Positions 10,045-20,309 of a stretch of 64,000 bases of DNA are shown piece by piece. Every line of letters begins with the position of its first letter. The first letter of the stretch is position 1. Both the position numbers and the translations under genes were made by a program. Below the pieces are notes generated by a model. The model had not been told where the DNA came from. It saw nothing but the letters and a program-made list of their open reading frames with translations, and did no database searches. This DNA is from Phialocephala subalpina (Eukaryota > Ascomycota > Leotiomycetes > Helotiales > Mollisiaceae): positions 245,235-309,234 of the forward strand of contig FJOG01000026.1 in assembly GCA_900073065.1 (NCBI GenBank), read 5' to 3'.

Positions 10045-11565
10045 ATGTCGAAGCGGAAAGCTACCAGTCCCGAGCCTTCGGCCAGAAAGGCAGCTAAACT
10101 CGATGAGTATTGCAGTACTGAAACAGTGAGAGACGAGAACGGCAACCCTATATGGCCAGCACCAGACAAGCAAATTGTAGCGGCACAAGCATTCTTGAAA
10201 GAATGGTGAGTTGAAACACGTGATCACTCTCAATTCTCATGCTGACGTCTTCAGTGCCACTGCTCAAAAGCCAACTCTCATTGTCCCAGATAAAGATGCT
10301 GATGGACTAAGCGCTGGAGTGATTGTTCACCGAACATTGGTGAAGCTGGGACTTGATGCGAAACATCTCGATGTCCATCTGGTGCAGAAAGGTTCCAACA
10401 TCCACGAAGAAGATGAGAGGAGGTTCATGTTGGAGAAAAAGCCTAGCTATGTCATTGTTCTCGATCAAGGAAGTAGAGGTGGCCCTCCTGTCATCGGCGA
10501 TCCTGAAGCAAAATCACTCATTCTTGATCATCACTTGAGCGATGACTTCCCGAAAGATGCAGAGGTGAGTGCAAAGTCCCTGGCGAGAAACTCGATTGAT
10601 CCAGTGCAGGTTGTCTCAGCATGCCACTGCCCACCGGTAGCAACAACATCCCTCCTAACCTACGAAATATGTAAAGAACTCGATCCAGACATCTCATCCG
10701 AATGCGGCTACCTCTGCGCAATAGGCACACACGGCGACCTAGGAAACACGCTCAAATGGTTGCCTCCATTCCCAGACATGACAGAAACATTCAAGAAACA
10801 TACCAAGAAACTCATCAATGACTGCGTTTCATACATCAATGCTCGTAGGTCCCGTTTCTCAACTGTGACCCACGGGCTAACAAGGTACAGCACGAAGGAC
10901 AGGAACGTACGACGTAATAACAGCCTGGACCGCTCTCCTCTCAGCCAAAGACCCAAAGCAAATAATGACCAACCGCCGTCTCGCAGAAGCACGAGAAGAA
11001 ATCAATCTTGAAGTTGAGAAGCAGACACACACTCCCCCAAAATTCAGTAAAGACGGAAAAATCGCAGTCTTGAAAATAAACAGCAAAGCGCAAGTGCATC
11101 CCGTGATTGCTACTCGATGGGTATGTCACTCCCAATCCCCATCCAGATTCAACAAAAGCGAAGTTGAAGCTGATAAAACAACAGGCAAGCCACCTAAAAT
11201 CCAAATCCCTCGAAATAGTCCTAGTAGCCAACTACGGCTACCTCCCCTCCAAAGTCAATTTCTCCTGCCGCATCGCCCGCTGTGCGCGCGGTCGCGATCC
11301 TCCTGTCAACATCATCGAGTCCTTGAAAGCAGTCGCGGACCTCGATACGACGGATTTGGTTCAGAGATTAGGGGAGAACTTTGCGAGAGGACATAAAGAG
11401 GCGAGTGGTGGGATTGTGAATACGGCGGAGTTTGAGGAGTTGTGCGCTTTGATGAAGGTTGGGGAGAAGCCAGATAGGGTGGAAGGTGAGGGGACGGCGG
11501 GGAAGAAGAAGGTGGAGAAGAGTCCGCAGAAGAATACGTTGAATAATTATTTTAAGAAGGGTTGA
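10045..11565 (+). CDS. DHH/DHHA1 phosphoesterase, possible nuclear exonuclease
   Basis: The predicted protein is 438 residues. Exons: 10045-10205, 10255-10564, 10610-10844, 10891-11120, 11185-11565, all GT-AG and in frame. DHH-domain motifs appear in order: PTLIVPDKDADGLSAG (metal-binding DxD), YVIVLDQGSRGG, the signature DHHLSDD, and GTHGDLGN. The DHHA1 domain follows, ending with SGRG-like CARGRDPPVNI and the substrate motif GHKEASGG. The N-terminus (SKRKATSPEPSARKAAK) looks like a bipartite nuclear signal. The last residues, KNTLNNYFKKG, resemble a PCNA-interacting PIP box of the xTLxxYFxK type. Family members are RecJ-like exonucleases, pyrophosphatases or oligoribonucleases; the tail and nuclear signal favour a DNA role. 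The second ATG in the region was chosen because the first would lie in another frame. Confidence 0.85.
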
Positions 11566-11813
11566 ATGTTAGTGTCAGGTTGAAGGTATGTACCTGTTGT
11601 ACTGGCCATGATGTTGGATCTGGGCTAATCTCTTTGATAGGGAGAATCTCGGAAACGATTTCGAACAATTCTGCATCGGACAAAGTCCGCAAAATGGAAG
11701 CCGCCACCATGTTCAGAGTTGTCAATAATATACTCGAAATCATCTTCTTTACGCTCCGCCACCGCCTCGCCCTCAATGCTCGATTGTGCGCTGAGAAGTC
11801 TCACCTAGAGCTA

Positions 11814-13212
11814 TTACACAGGCAGAACAACCGGCACGCCCAGAATAATGTCTTCCCCATACTTCGTCCCATTGATCTCCTTAATCCCTCCAAGTCTCTC
11901 CTCCGGCGCAGTCATCACACGAGTGCTAATTTCTATACCACATTAGCATTCTTTCTCTTCCCCTACTAGAATTACTCACGAGCTTCTCTCCACTCCTTAT
12001 TCGTAGGCACTGGCACGCCGGCGTCTATCAATTTCTTAAACTGCATGAATACCCCCTGTTTCATCACAAATCCTTCGCGTTGTATCAGAGGAGATTCTGT
12101 CATTCAATAATTAGTTCACTTGTTTCCTGAACGAGGGCAGTTTGCTTACCAGTTATAGGCTTCAACCGCATATCTCCTTTCGAGCCGTTGAAAAGTACGA
12201 GAGATAAACGCTGCTCATGCTGTTGATCAATCGGTGGTTCGGAAACCTTATGGAGTGTTGCTTTGAAGTGTCCTCCAGATATCACTTCAAGATTCTCTCC
12301 AAGGTTGATGACTAAAGCACCAGGTTTGCATGGAACGAATTTCCATTTATCGTCTTTCCATATCTGCAATGCTGTCACTGGGACCGAGAATAACATGGTT
12401 GTGGTGCCGTAATCGGTATGCCCAAACATCCGCACTCCCTTCTTGGCTTCTTTATGCTGACCTTCGAGAGGATAGAATAACGCGTGTCGGAAGTATCCAT
12501 CACCGACGGGCCCGCCGTGAGACTGGATGTTGTCCCAGAGGTAGTCGTCTGGAAGCTCCAGGACTTTGGACAGAAGTCGAAGGAGACGTCTGTTGACTGA
12601 ATTTGTCAGGTACTGTGGTCGACGATTAGCTGGATATCTCAGTGTTGGTTGGACAATAGCGACTCACGTCACAGAAAGCAGTGATCTCGTCCATGAACGG
12701 ATAGATGCATGATGGTACCCTCTCATTATCCTCAAACTCAGCGGAGTAGAAGTTGAAGTGCTCGATCCCATCATAATCTCCTTTCTCTCGCTTTATTACT
12801 GTCAGCAACCGATCTCAACTGCAGCTGCAAGAGGACGCCAACTTACCTTCCAACCAAACCTCGGCTTAAATCCAGCAAAGAGACCTGTGGATGGATCCCA
12901 ATGCAAACGCTCCTTATCCTCTTGACTTATGTTTTGATGTAAATACTGAGCAAGACTGAACTGACGATGAAGCTGCTCAATCGAAACCCCGTAATCCGTC
13001 AAGAACAAAAATCCATCCTCTTTAATAGCCTTCTTCGTCGTCTCAACAACTCCCCTCACCACTTCCGGATCACTCGAATCCAGTAACGATAATTCGATTG
13101 TTCTCAAATCTGCCCATTCCAATTTCTCTTTCGTTGGCTGAGGAGGAATCCATTCCGGTACTGGAGGTTTGGAACTCGCTACCGAAGGAGGTGGAGAGAA
13201 GTTCGCCGCCAT
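11814..13212 (-). CDS. 2-oxoglutarate/Fe(II) oxygenase (isopenicillin N synthase-like)
   Basis: The predicted protein is 395 residues. Exons: 13212-12847, 12790-12668, 12612-12150, 12096-11980, 11932-11814. The N-terminal DIOX_N region contains EDGFLFLTDYGVSIEQLHRQ. The jelly-roll core carries the iron ligands HTD (MFGHTDYGTTTML) and the distal His in ATLHKVSEPP, and the 2-oxoglutarate-binding RLS (EQRLSLVLF). This enzyme class hydroxylates, desaturates or cyclises small molecules; the substrate cannot be read from sequence. It is convergent with the DHH gene, about 250 bp away. An alternative last-intron choice would change only a few residues (EWREA joined to QISTRVM). Confidence 0.85.
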
Positions 13213-13776
13213 CTCGGGACTTGAAAAATCTCGTTCTGTTTATTATACTTTCTCACCTTCCGGAATCAAATTTCGCTTCTGCTCTTGTGGCTACGCAAGC
13301 TATGCTTCAGAAATTTTCTTCATCCATTCTTTTCTCGCATCTTATTTATAGCATACCAATTTAAAGATGGGATGGGATAAGATGGTCGTTATCAAGAGCG
13401 GGGTGACCTCACCCTGCACCGTCGATCGTTTGACGTCCGTAAGCTCCTTATCATCCCCATCCCACTTTTGCGGATCCAAACTTGCCCCCCTATTTAATAT
13501 TTCGTCCAACCGACTCCGTTCACCACCCGCTCACACCAGTGCAGGAAACCACTGCAAGGGTCGCTAGGCGGACGTCCATAGCCGTGGTTACATAGAAACT
13601 TTCTGATTGGAAGAAAAGAATGCGATAACCTGTTTAGGGTTTCGGGAGCGTGGTTGCAGGGAGTCTGCCTTATCGAAGATCTGGTGTGACAAGTTGCACG
13701 GCAGGATATCGATGCTGGGTGCTTATATACAGGATACCCGGGAGTTTGGGATACAGGAAAAAGCACGCGACGCTTA
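13213..13776. other. Divergent intergenic region
   Basis: This is the likely shared promoter region of the 2OG oxygenase (minus) and the permease (plus). No gene was recognised; several short open frames lack coding character. Confidence 0.5.
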
Positions 13777-15890
13777 ATGATGTCTGAACATGCAGATATG
13801 GAGAAGAGGGATTTGGAGACCCCTGTTTATGGAGATGGGGTTGAGAAGAATGAGGTAAATGTCGACACAGAACATGGGACGCTGGGGATCGATCATGTCG
13901 CAGAGAAGAAGTTGATCAGAAAGATTGATCTCAATCTCATGACGCTATTTGGCGTAGGTCTTGAACCCTATCGTGAATTGATCATTCTGACGCGAGGAAT
14001 AGGCACTCTATTTGATGAGCTTCTTGGGTAGGGACATCCACCCTTAGACTTTGGAATTGGAGATGCTGATAATTGTCGCATTCAGATCGCTCAAACATAG
14101 GAAACGCGGTATGTTCCTTGTTTCTGGGCTCCTTCTGGACTTTAGACTGATGGGGATATTTTAGAATTTGACCGGCTTCAGCAAAGACTTGCACCTGGTC
14201 AACAATCAATATGGAGCAGCTGTTTCAGTCGTGTACGCGACATATGTCGTGTTTGAGCCGTTCTGTAAGTCCTCAAAAATAATCCAAAATCAGCTTCACT
14301 AGCTAACATCTCGTGAATAGGGACTGTTCTACTGAAGATCTTGAAACCGAAGCGTTTGTGTAAGCCCAGACCATTTCCCTCTGCTTGAAAAGCTGCTGAT
14401 GAGAACTTCAGTGACTGCCTCCACCGTATGCTGGGCAGCTTTGACTATCGGAACTGCATTCACCAAGAGCTTTTCGCAATTAGCAGCAGTTCGCGTATTG
14501 CTTGGTGCCGTTGGTATGACTTCCTCGATCCATTTTCGGGACCTATGAACTGACAATGGAACAGAGGCAGCAATTATTCCATGTATCTTCATGTATATCA
14601 CAATGACGTACAACCGGGACGAATATGCTCTTCGAACCACGTACGTATTCTCAGCTTCAGCCATATCCGGCGCTTTTGGCAAGTCTCCCAGCTCCTCGAA
14701 TTCAAGCCGCCACTGACTTGCTTCTCCAGGGGGTCTTCTCGCCTACGGCTTAACCCAAATCAACTCAGGCTCACTCCATGGTTGGCAATGGATGTATATT
14801 GTTGAAGGTATCATCAGTTTTTGTCTCGCTCCCATCACTTGGATCTGGCTGCCGAATTCGGTTTCCGAAGCAGTCTGGTTGAACAAAGAAGAGAAAGCCC
14901 TTGTGGCTGTTCGTCTTGAACGCAATAAGGGCGTTTATGATGAGAAGGAGAAGTTTTCGTGGAGTGAGATCTTCAGATGTTTCAAAGATTGGAAGTGTTA
15001 TCTTCAGTGAGTTTGTCCATGGATATTTTCGAGGCGGAAATCTGACATCCTCGATAGGGCTATCAGCCATTTTGGCATTGATACAACGTTATATGCAGTT
15101 ACTACCTTCATGCCAAAGATGTGAACACACGAATTCATAATCTCCCCTACTTCTACTAACGCGTGACAGTATCGCTGGGCTTGGATTCACCACGACAGTC
15201 AACGCCCAGCTCTTGACCGTTCCAGTCTACTTCGTCGCAGCAGTCTCATACATCATCCTTGGCTACCTTTCCGACAAATACAAGAAGAAATCTGACATCC
15301 TCGATAGGGCTATCAGCCATTTTGGCATTGATACAACGTTATATGCAGTTACTACCTTCATGCCAAAGATGTGAACACACGAATTCATAATCTCCCCTAC
15401 TTCTACTAACGCGTGACAGTATCGCTGGGCTTGGATTCACCACGACAGTCAACGCCCAGCTCTTGACCGTTCCAGTCTACTTCGTCGCAGCAGTCTCATA
15501 CATCATCCTTGGCTACCTTTCCGACAAATACAAGAAGCATGCAACTTGTAGGAAGTGAGTTATTGCTTATGCCTTTTTTAGTCGCGATACTGACGAAGAA
15601 TGACAGACTCGGCAGGAGCGGCGATCGGGTTCATCTTCAAAGCTCAAGATGCACCGAGGTATTTTGAGGGTTGTTGGTTTGCCTTGGGGATGATGATTAT
15701 GTCTATCACTTGTACTGCGATCACGGTAAGTGGAACATGCATACGATCAGGATGGAATGTGTTGACTGACATTGAACAGACTGTTGGAGTGCGACGAGCG
15801 AACAAGATTAAATTGAAGCTCATTGAGGAAGGAGCTCCCGACCAGCCAGAGCTTGGCGACAGGAACCCACATTTCTTGTTCTACGTATAG
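13777..15890 (+). CDS. Dal5/allantoate-permease-like MFS transporter, disrupted
   Basis: This belongs to the anion:cation symporter branch of the MFS, which takes up organic anions such as allantoate or vitamins. Exons as read: 13777-13953, 14003-14027, 14086-14108, 14165-14264, 14321-14359, 14412-14513, 14565-14678, 14730-15006, 15058-15120, then from 15170. They give ALYLMSFLDRSNIGNA, NLTGFSKDL, RVLLGAVEAAIIP and GLLAYGLTQINSG, all family hallmarks. Two exons are only 25 and 23 nt, and the intron at 14679-14729 starts GC rather than GT. The block 15038-15287 is then repeated exactly (15288-15537). Immediately after the second copy the sequence jumps to MQLVGN|SAGAAIGFIFKAQDAPRYFEG, so about 80-100 residues (roughly TM 8-10) are missing. 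The C-terminus ELGDRNPHF is intact. As assembled it is probably non-functional; the break may be an assembly fault. Confidence 0.75.
15038..15537 (+). repeat. Perfect 250-bp tandem duplication inside the permease gene
   Basis: 15038-15287 and 15288-15537 look identical base for base. The unit begins inside an intron (after GAGGCGG) and ends in coding sequence (GACAAATACAAGAAG). The second copy therefore lacks the donor of its first intron. With the remaining 49-nt intron spliced, the extra copy would add 201 nt, exactly 67 codons. The same unit length recurs at 34739-35238. Confidence 0.95.
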
Positions 15891-16017
15891 TTCCTTCCCC
15901 GCACAGAACACATCGCAGGGGCAAGTCGTGGATACTGCAAGAATAGCGTGTCTTAAATACTTCACAATCCAGACATATGGCCACTGTGAGCTCAACGCAT
16001 GTACCATTTGGTTACTC

Positions 16018-16857
16018 TTATTCTTCTTCCAGATCATCGTCTTCATATGCTCTTGCAAGCTTCTCGAAGTATTCCCGCTTGTATCGACAGTGCTTGCAGC
16101 TGCATTCCTCATCATAATCAGAGACCCAAACATGTTCGTCTTCATATTGCGGATCATAGTCTGAGGCATCAGAAGGCACTTGGTCAGCGTGTGATTCAGT
16201 TTCACTCAAGTCTGACGAGGCTTCTGCTTCGTCGGGCGAGGTTCCAGTCTCCTCTCTTGGCTCCGAGTCCAACTCATATCCGCTAGCATGCATGTTGTTA
16301 TTGACATCAGGGTCGGAATTGAAGACGTCGCTTCTGTCTTCGTCTTTGCTTCCTTCTTCCGATACTGTACTTTCTTTCCCTTCAGAGTCCTCACTGTCCT
16401 CGACTTCACTATCTAGGCGGTCTTCATCCTCTTCATCATCTCCGTTGTACTCTGCGTCTAGGCACCAATCTACACCTCCAGTATCTTTCTCTTCGCTGTC
16501 TTCCTCTTGGCCATCTTCCTCTTGGCCATCTTCCTCTTGGCCATCTTCCTCTCCGCCGACTTCTTCAACGCTATCCTCTGTTCTGCAGTCTGAGCGGCCT
16601 TCGTAGTCTTCGTAGTCCTCGCCGTCTCCACTGTAATCTTCGTCTTTGCTGAAATTCACGTCTTCGCTACCCTGGCTGGCCTCGCCGACTTCTCCGTCTT
16701 CGCCACCTTCCCCATCTTTTATCTCCGAAGTTCTGGAGTGTGTCATGAAGTAAGAGTTGAAGTTGCTAGTGTTCGGTGGGTGGCCCAATCTCACACGGAT
16801 TGCAGCCACCGTTTCGACCTGATTGGCTGCACGTGCCTGCATGTCTTCGATATCCAT
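16018..16857 (-). CDS. Highly acidic low-complexity protein, 279 residues
   Basis: No known domain is present. After a basic N-terminal segment of about 50 residues (MDIEDMQARAAN...RVRLGHPP), residues about 50-240 are dominated by Asp, Glu, Ser and Gly. They include three perfect EEDGQ repeats encoded by a 15-bp tandem repeat at about 16501-16550. The C-terminus has a Cys-x-Cys-x2-Cys cluster (ECSCKHCRYKREYFEKL). There is no signal peptide or membrane segment. It is intronless. The C-x-C-x2-C theme recurs in the small proteins at 19.3 and 22.9 kb, so it may be a distant relative of that group. Long acidic tracts suggest binding of basic partners such as histones, but that is inference. Confidence 0.55.
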   Translation of the reverse strand: MDIEDMQARAANQVETVAAIRVRLGHPPNTSNFNSYFMTHSRTSEIKDGEGGEDGEVGEASQGSEDVNFSKDEDYSGDGEDYEDYEGRSDCRTEDSVEEVGGEEDGQEEDGQEEDGQEEDSEEKDTGGVDWCLDAEYNGDDEEDEDRLDSEVEDSEDSEGKESTVSEEGSKDEDRSDVFNSDPDVNNNMHASGYELDSEPREETGTSPDEAEASSDLSETESHADQVPSDASDYDPQYEDEHVWVSDYDEECSCKHCRYKREYFEKLARAYEDDDLEEE

Positions 16858-17366
16858 CGTGGTGATATCAAGAAGTAGGACGAGTTTTTTACGTAATCGC
16901 GCTTCTTTATCATGCGAATAAGGCTAGGATGTACTGTCAGGAAGCGAATTGTTCTTTGCTTATATATTCCATGTGAGCCTGGTGTTGTGTAGGTCGAGTC
17001 ACATATGGCCAGTTTGTGAATGGCTTCGCTGATGAGGAAAAAGAATGATTGATTTTCTCAGTGTTTGGTTCATTGATAGTTATGATTCATGGAAAGAATA
17101 TCTTGAGCATGACATACTTTTTCTCGCTTAGGAAAGGGGCTGGATGGCTTGGAATATTCTGACGTTGGGGAACTTTGAAACTTTTCAACATGATACGTAC
17201 CAAAGATGACAAGCAGATCTAAATGAGGGTATCTAAACTCCATGGTGCTATTGGTAGAACATTTTTCGGATCAAAAAGTCTAGTGATCAACCAAATTATC
17301 TTCCATCATATCAAGAAATTCATATCCCCTTTCCCAGAGATCTCGCATCAACTTCACACAGTCCTT
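16858..17366. other. Intergenic
   Basis: No gene recognised; moderately A/T-rich upstream region of the acidic protein gene. Confidence 0.5.
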
Positions 17367-17990
17367 TCAAATACATCCCTTTCTGTACGTACCCCAAAAC
17401 TTGTTCATTACACTAGATAGCTCCTTATCAGTCAGCTCCCAAACTTCGTAAGTCCTGTAAAGCCCTGGGTCAACGAGGTCTTGATGCTGTCCTTTCCACT
17501 TGTCCGTCAATTTTGTCAAGAGTGGAGGAGGTTTGGCGGTCGAAATCTTATTTGATGCATGCACCGGTACAGGTACGGGCTTTGACGAGGCTGAAGTTGA
17601 GCTTTCGGTGGATGTAGGCTGTGTATCCTTCGCACTGACTTCGTCTTTTGGCACCAGACTTCCACATCGTGGGCACTTTCCATTTTCATCTTCCCTGGCA
17701 AAAGCAGTACCGTGGCGAGAATCTGTCAGGACACCATTGTAATGTATGATCTTCGTCATTGTGTGATGCTGTAAAATGATCTGTCTCGATCGTTGCTGCC
17801 TTTCTGGAAAGGTTTTGAGGAAGAAGCCTGGAATTTTATACACAGAAGATTGGATATCCCATTCATTCAAGATATGTTGGACTAAAACGGAAATTTGAGA
17901 CCGATTCAAACTTTCCAATGATTCAAATAAGGAAGAAACAGTGTTCCAGCCGGGACTCAGCCCTAAAGCTTCTTCTGTGAATGTGGTCAT
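17367..17990 (-). CDS. Hypothetical protein, 207 residues
   Basis: Unrecognised single-exon frame starting at the ATG at 17990. The N-terminal half (SLFESLESLNRSQISVLVQHILNEW, then VYKIPGFFLKTFPERQQRS) looks helical and globular. A single CPRCG pair (ENGKCPRCGSLVPKD) could be half of a zinc knuckle. A low-complexity Ser/Thr/Pro linker follows. The C-terminal block (YRTYEVWELTDKELSSVMNKFWGTY) is helical and aromatic. There is no signal peptide or membrane segment. It lies in the lineage-specific zone among acidic small proteins, and its codon use looks coding. Confidence 0.5.
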   Translation of the reverse strand: MTTFTEEALGLSPGWNTVSSLFESLESLNRSQISVLVQHILNEWDIQSSVYKIPGFFLKTFPERQQRSRQIILQHHTMTKIIHYNGVLTDSRHGTAFAREDENGKCPRCGSLVPKDEVSAKDTQPTSTESSTSASSKPVPVPVHASNKISTAKPPPLLTKLTDKWKGQHQDLVDPGLYRTYEVWELTDKELSSVMNKFWGTYRKGCI

Positions 17991-18449
17991 GTGTCGCTGT
18001 TTTCCAATGAATAATCCTTCTCCTGAGCAACCCTACCTACTAATGACTAACGTGTATCATTTAGATGTAATTTCGATTTACCAATTGTTGTCTTTCTTTC
18101 TCATGAACCGTACCCTCTCCGTAACTCCTCGAGGCGGTTTTATGTAAAGCGTGACCTCGCCAAAGAAAGGGTTAACAGCCACAACTTAGTAGCGGGGACT
18201 AATTCTAATCCACCAAACGGCAGCGTCCCAGTTTCATATATTCAAATAGCATGGAGCAATATCTAAGGCATCAATGCATGATCAATTTAAATATCTTTCA
18301 TCCCCCCTATCGTCCTAACCCTCACTCAAAGACGAACATACACTTCCACCGTAACATTTATAGACCGATCTCCTCAGATCCCAACAGTGAACGCACTTGC
18401 AACCTGGCCGGTAGTACACTGGACCGGTTTCGTAATAGTGCCCCGACTC
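17991..18449. other. Intergenic
   Basis: No gene recognised. It contains the 3' flank of the small acidic paralog at 18450 and the promoter side of the 207-residue gene. Confidence 0.5.
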
Positions 18450-18845
18450 TTATTGTGGCTCAGTGTAGTCCGGGACATCAGAGTTCACGGTATTGCTGTG
18501 ATCATTTGTTGTGGGTTCGGTGATCTTGTATTTCGTCTTGCGCTTCTTGGTCTTTTTCTTCTTAATCTATATTTTTGGTTCTGGTTCTGACTCATCCTCG
18601 CTGGAATGAATGGTCCTAGTGGCCACCTTCTTCGCCTTCTTAATCTTCGGTCCTTTACTAGGAGACGTAGACGCAGCACCAGGTTGACCCTCGACTTTGC
18701 AACTTTCGATGTTGCTTTGGCGGCTCTCGTGCTTGCTGACCTCACTGATGGACATGGTAGAATGGAAGTAGTCCGTGATAAGACGCCGAGTTTGCTGAGA
18801 AGCAGATCTCCGGTTTCTGGCAGCTGAGAACGAGATGATCTTCAT
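18450..18845 (-). CDS. Small acidic/basic paralog A of the RLITDYF family, with internal TAG
   Basis: From ATG 18845 the frame gives 92 residues to a TAG at 18569-18567. The start MKIISFSA, the block TRRLITDYFH and the block RTIHSSEDESEPEP align with the neighbour at 19283-19696 (MKIINYSA, QRLITNYFH, ETINSSEDESDPEP). The same frame stays open for 39 further codons after the TAG. It begins with a Lys/Arg-rich stretch (IKKKKTKKRKTKYK) like that of the neighbour and carries TNDHSN, shared with the copy at 22186-22497. Read through, the product is 131 residues, close to the neighbour's 137. Either the TAG is a recent CAG-to-TAG mutation or the protein is genuinely shorter. No known domain. Confidence 0.55.
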
Positions 18846-19282
18846 ATTGTTGTCAAGGGGTGTTTTTTCTAGAAGTCGTAGCTGTGCTGACGATGGTGTG
18901 AGTGAAACGAAGTGGGATAAAAGGAGACGGAAGGAAGACAGTTTTCTTGCTTTTAACTCTCGAGGCGAGCACTCGGAAAGATATCAAATGTGTGAATGTT
19001 GGTGGGGGCTGCATATAGAGATCACGAGACGAAGATCATTGCGACGTGTACGTTAATGAGCCAAGAAGTCATTTACAACTGGCAAGGGAAGTTAAGGTCG
19101 AGGAGTCAACGGGTTAACTCATCTCACTGAAACACAAAAACGTGGGGTTCACATTCAGATAACATAACATGGTAGAATGGGTGGTTAATGGAGTTCAATT
19201 TAGTTACTTTGACTCTTCTTGCTCTTCATACTCAATACCTAAGTCTAGCAGCTCGTTCAAGGCGTGCACATAATTCTTCTTC
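18846..19282. other. Intergenic between tandem paralogs
   Basis: No gene; promoter of paralog A and 3' flank of paralog B. Confidence 0.5.
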
Positions 19283-19696
19283 CTAGAATCGCGTTCCGTA
19301 ACAATATCTCATCTCGCGACAACTGTAGCACATGCAATCTTCGCGATAGACGGTACCACAGCTTAGGAGATACTTGAAATTCCTTGGCTTGGATCGCTTG
19401 ACCTTATTTTTGACAATAGTCATGCGCTTGGTCTTGATCGGCCGTAAAGGCTCTGGGTCAGACTCATCCTCGGAAGAATTAATTGTCTCTCTTACCTTCT
19501 TAATCTTCTTCCTAGCCTTCTCTGATTTTCTATGAAGAGCAGGAGATGCGAAGTCTTCGATTTGCTCAGGCTCGCTGAAGCAGCTTTCGAAGTCATCGAC
19601 ATCGCTTGGTGGAGTGATGACATGGAAGTAATTCGTGATCAGTCGCTGAGTTACGAGTCTCTGATCGAAGCCGGCTGAATAGTTGATGATCTTCAT
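19283..19696 (-). CDS. Small acidic/basic paralog B of the RLITNYF family
   Basis: This is a 137-residue protein with no known domain. The start at 19696 is chosen because it aligns with paralog A (MKII-S/N-F/Y-SA); the frame extends 39 codons further upstream without similarity. Order: QRLITNYFHV near residue 20, an acidic SEPEQIEDF segment, a Lys-rich linker, INSSEDESDPEP near residue 80, then KTKRMTIVKNKVKRSKPRN. The tail is Cys-rich (SCGTVYREDCMCYSCREMRYC). The acidic SSEDES stretch is a classic casein-kinase-2 or SUMO-binding-like pattern, and the Lys/Arg stretch could be a nuclear signal; both are inference. Tandem orientation with paralog A indicates local duplication. Confidence 0.6.
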   Translation of the reverse strand: MKIINYSAGFDQRLVTQRLITNYFHVITPPSDVDDFESCFSEPEQIEDFASPALHRKSEKARKKIKKVRETINSSEDESDPEPLRPIKTKRMTIVKNKVKRSKPRNFKYLLSCGTVYREDCMCYSCREMRYCYGTRF

Positions 19697-20309
19697 GTTG
19701 GATTGTGTGAAGGCTCGAATTATTCTGGTAGTTTTTGCTATGGTTTGAGTGAAGTAAGTTGGAGTAAAGTGAAGTGAAGAGACATTTACTCGGAAGTCAC
19801 GATCACTTTTCACACTCGAGCTTCATCACTGTTCGGACATTGAGAACAATCTGATTGTGAAAAAGCGAAGCGCGAAGAATATACAAAGAAGTGACATTAG
19901 AAAATGTAATGACAAAGACCGACTGTTCCTCGGACGATTCTTTGACGGCCCTACAACGGCTTTGACGCCTGTGAGGGGATAAACGCCCTCAATAAGCGAG
20001 AATACTTTTCAGGCTTTGTGCACTAAATCTCCAGCGAGGAAAGCCGACTGCGGGGCATCTCTGTCGCTAAATTTTCAGACATGCACACGCTAAACCTTCA
20101 ACCCTTTGGATGAGCAAATAAAGGATTTGGTATTCCTGCCATGATGCCCGCCTAACTCCCAGATCTGCTAGTCAGCAGTAGCTAAAATACACAAGCAAAA
20201 GATAAGAGCCTCCTGGCTTCGCTCCCAGCGCCGTGCAACATCGCTAATCCCTTTCTGCCCAAATTGATTGATACAAGCGACCTGTTCGTGCCAGGCTATC
20301 TTTCCCGAA
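19697..20309. other. Intergenic
   Basis: No gene recognised between paralog B and the 2EXR gene; contains their promoter and 3' flanks. Confidence 0.5.

Noticed and set aside
4352..15890. An intact secondary-metabolite gene cluster
   Set aside because: There is no polyketide, peptide or terpene synthase; the tailoring-type genes may be coincidental neighbours.
16292..16606. Ser-rich plus-strand frame
   Set aside because: It is the antisense shadow of the acidic Glu/Asp/Ser-rich gene.
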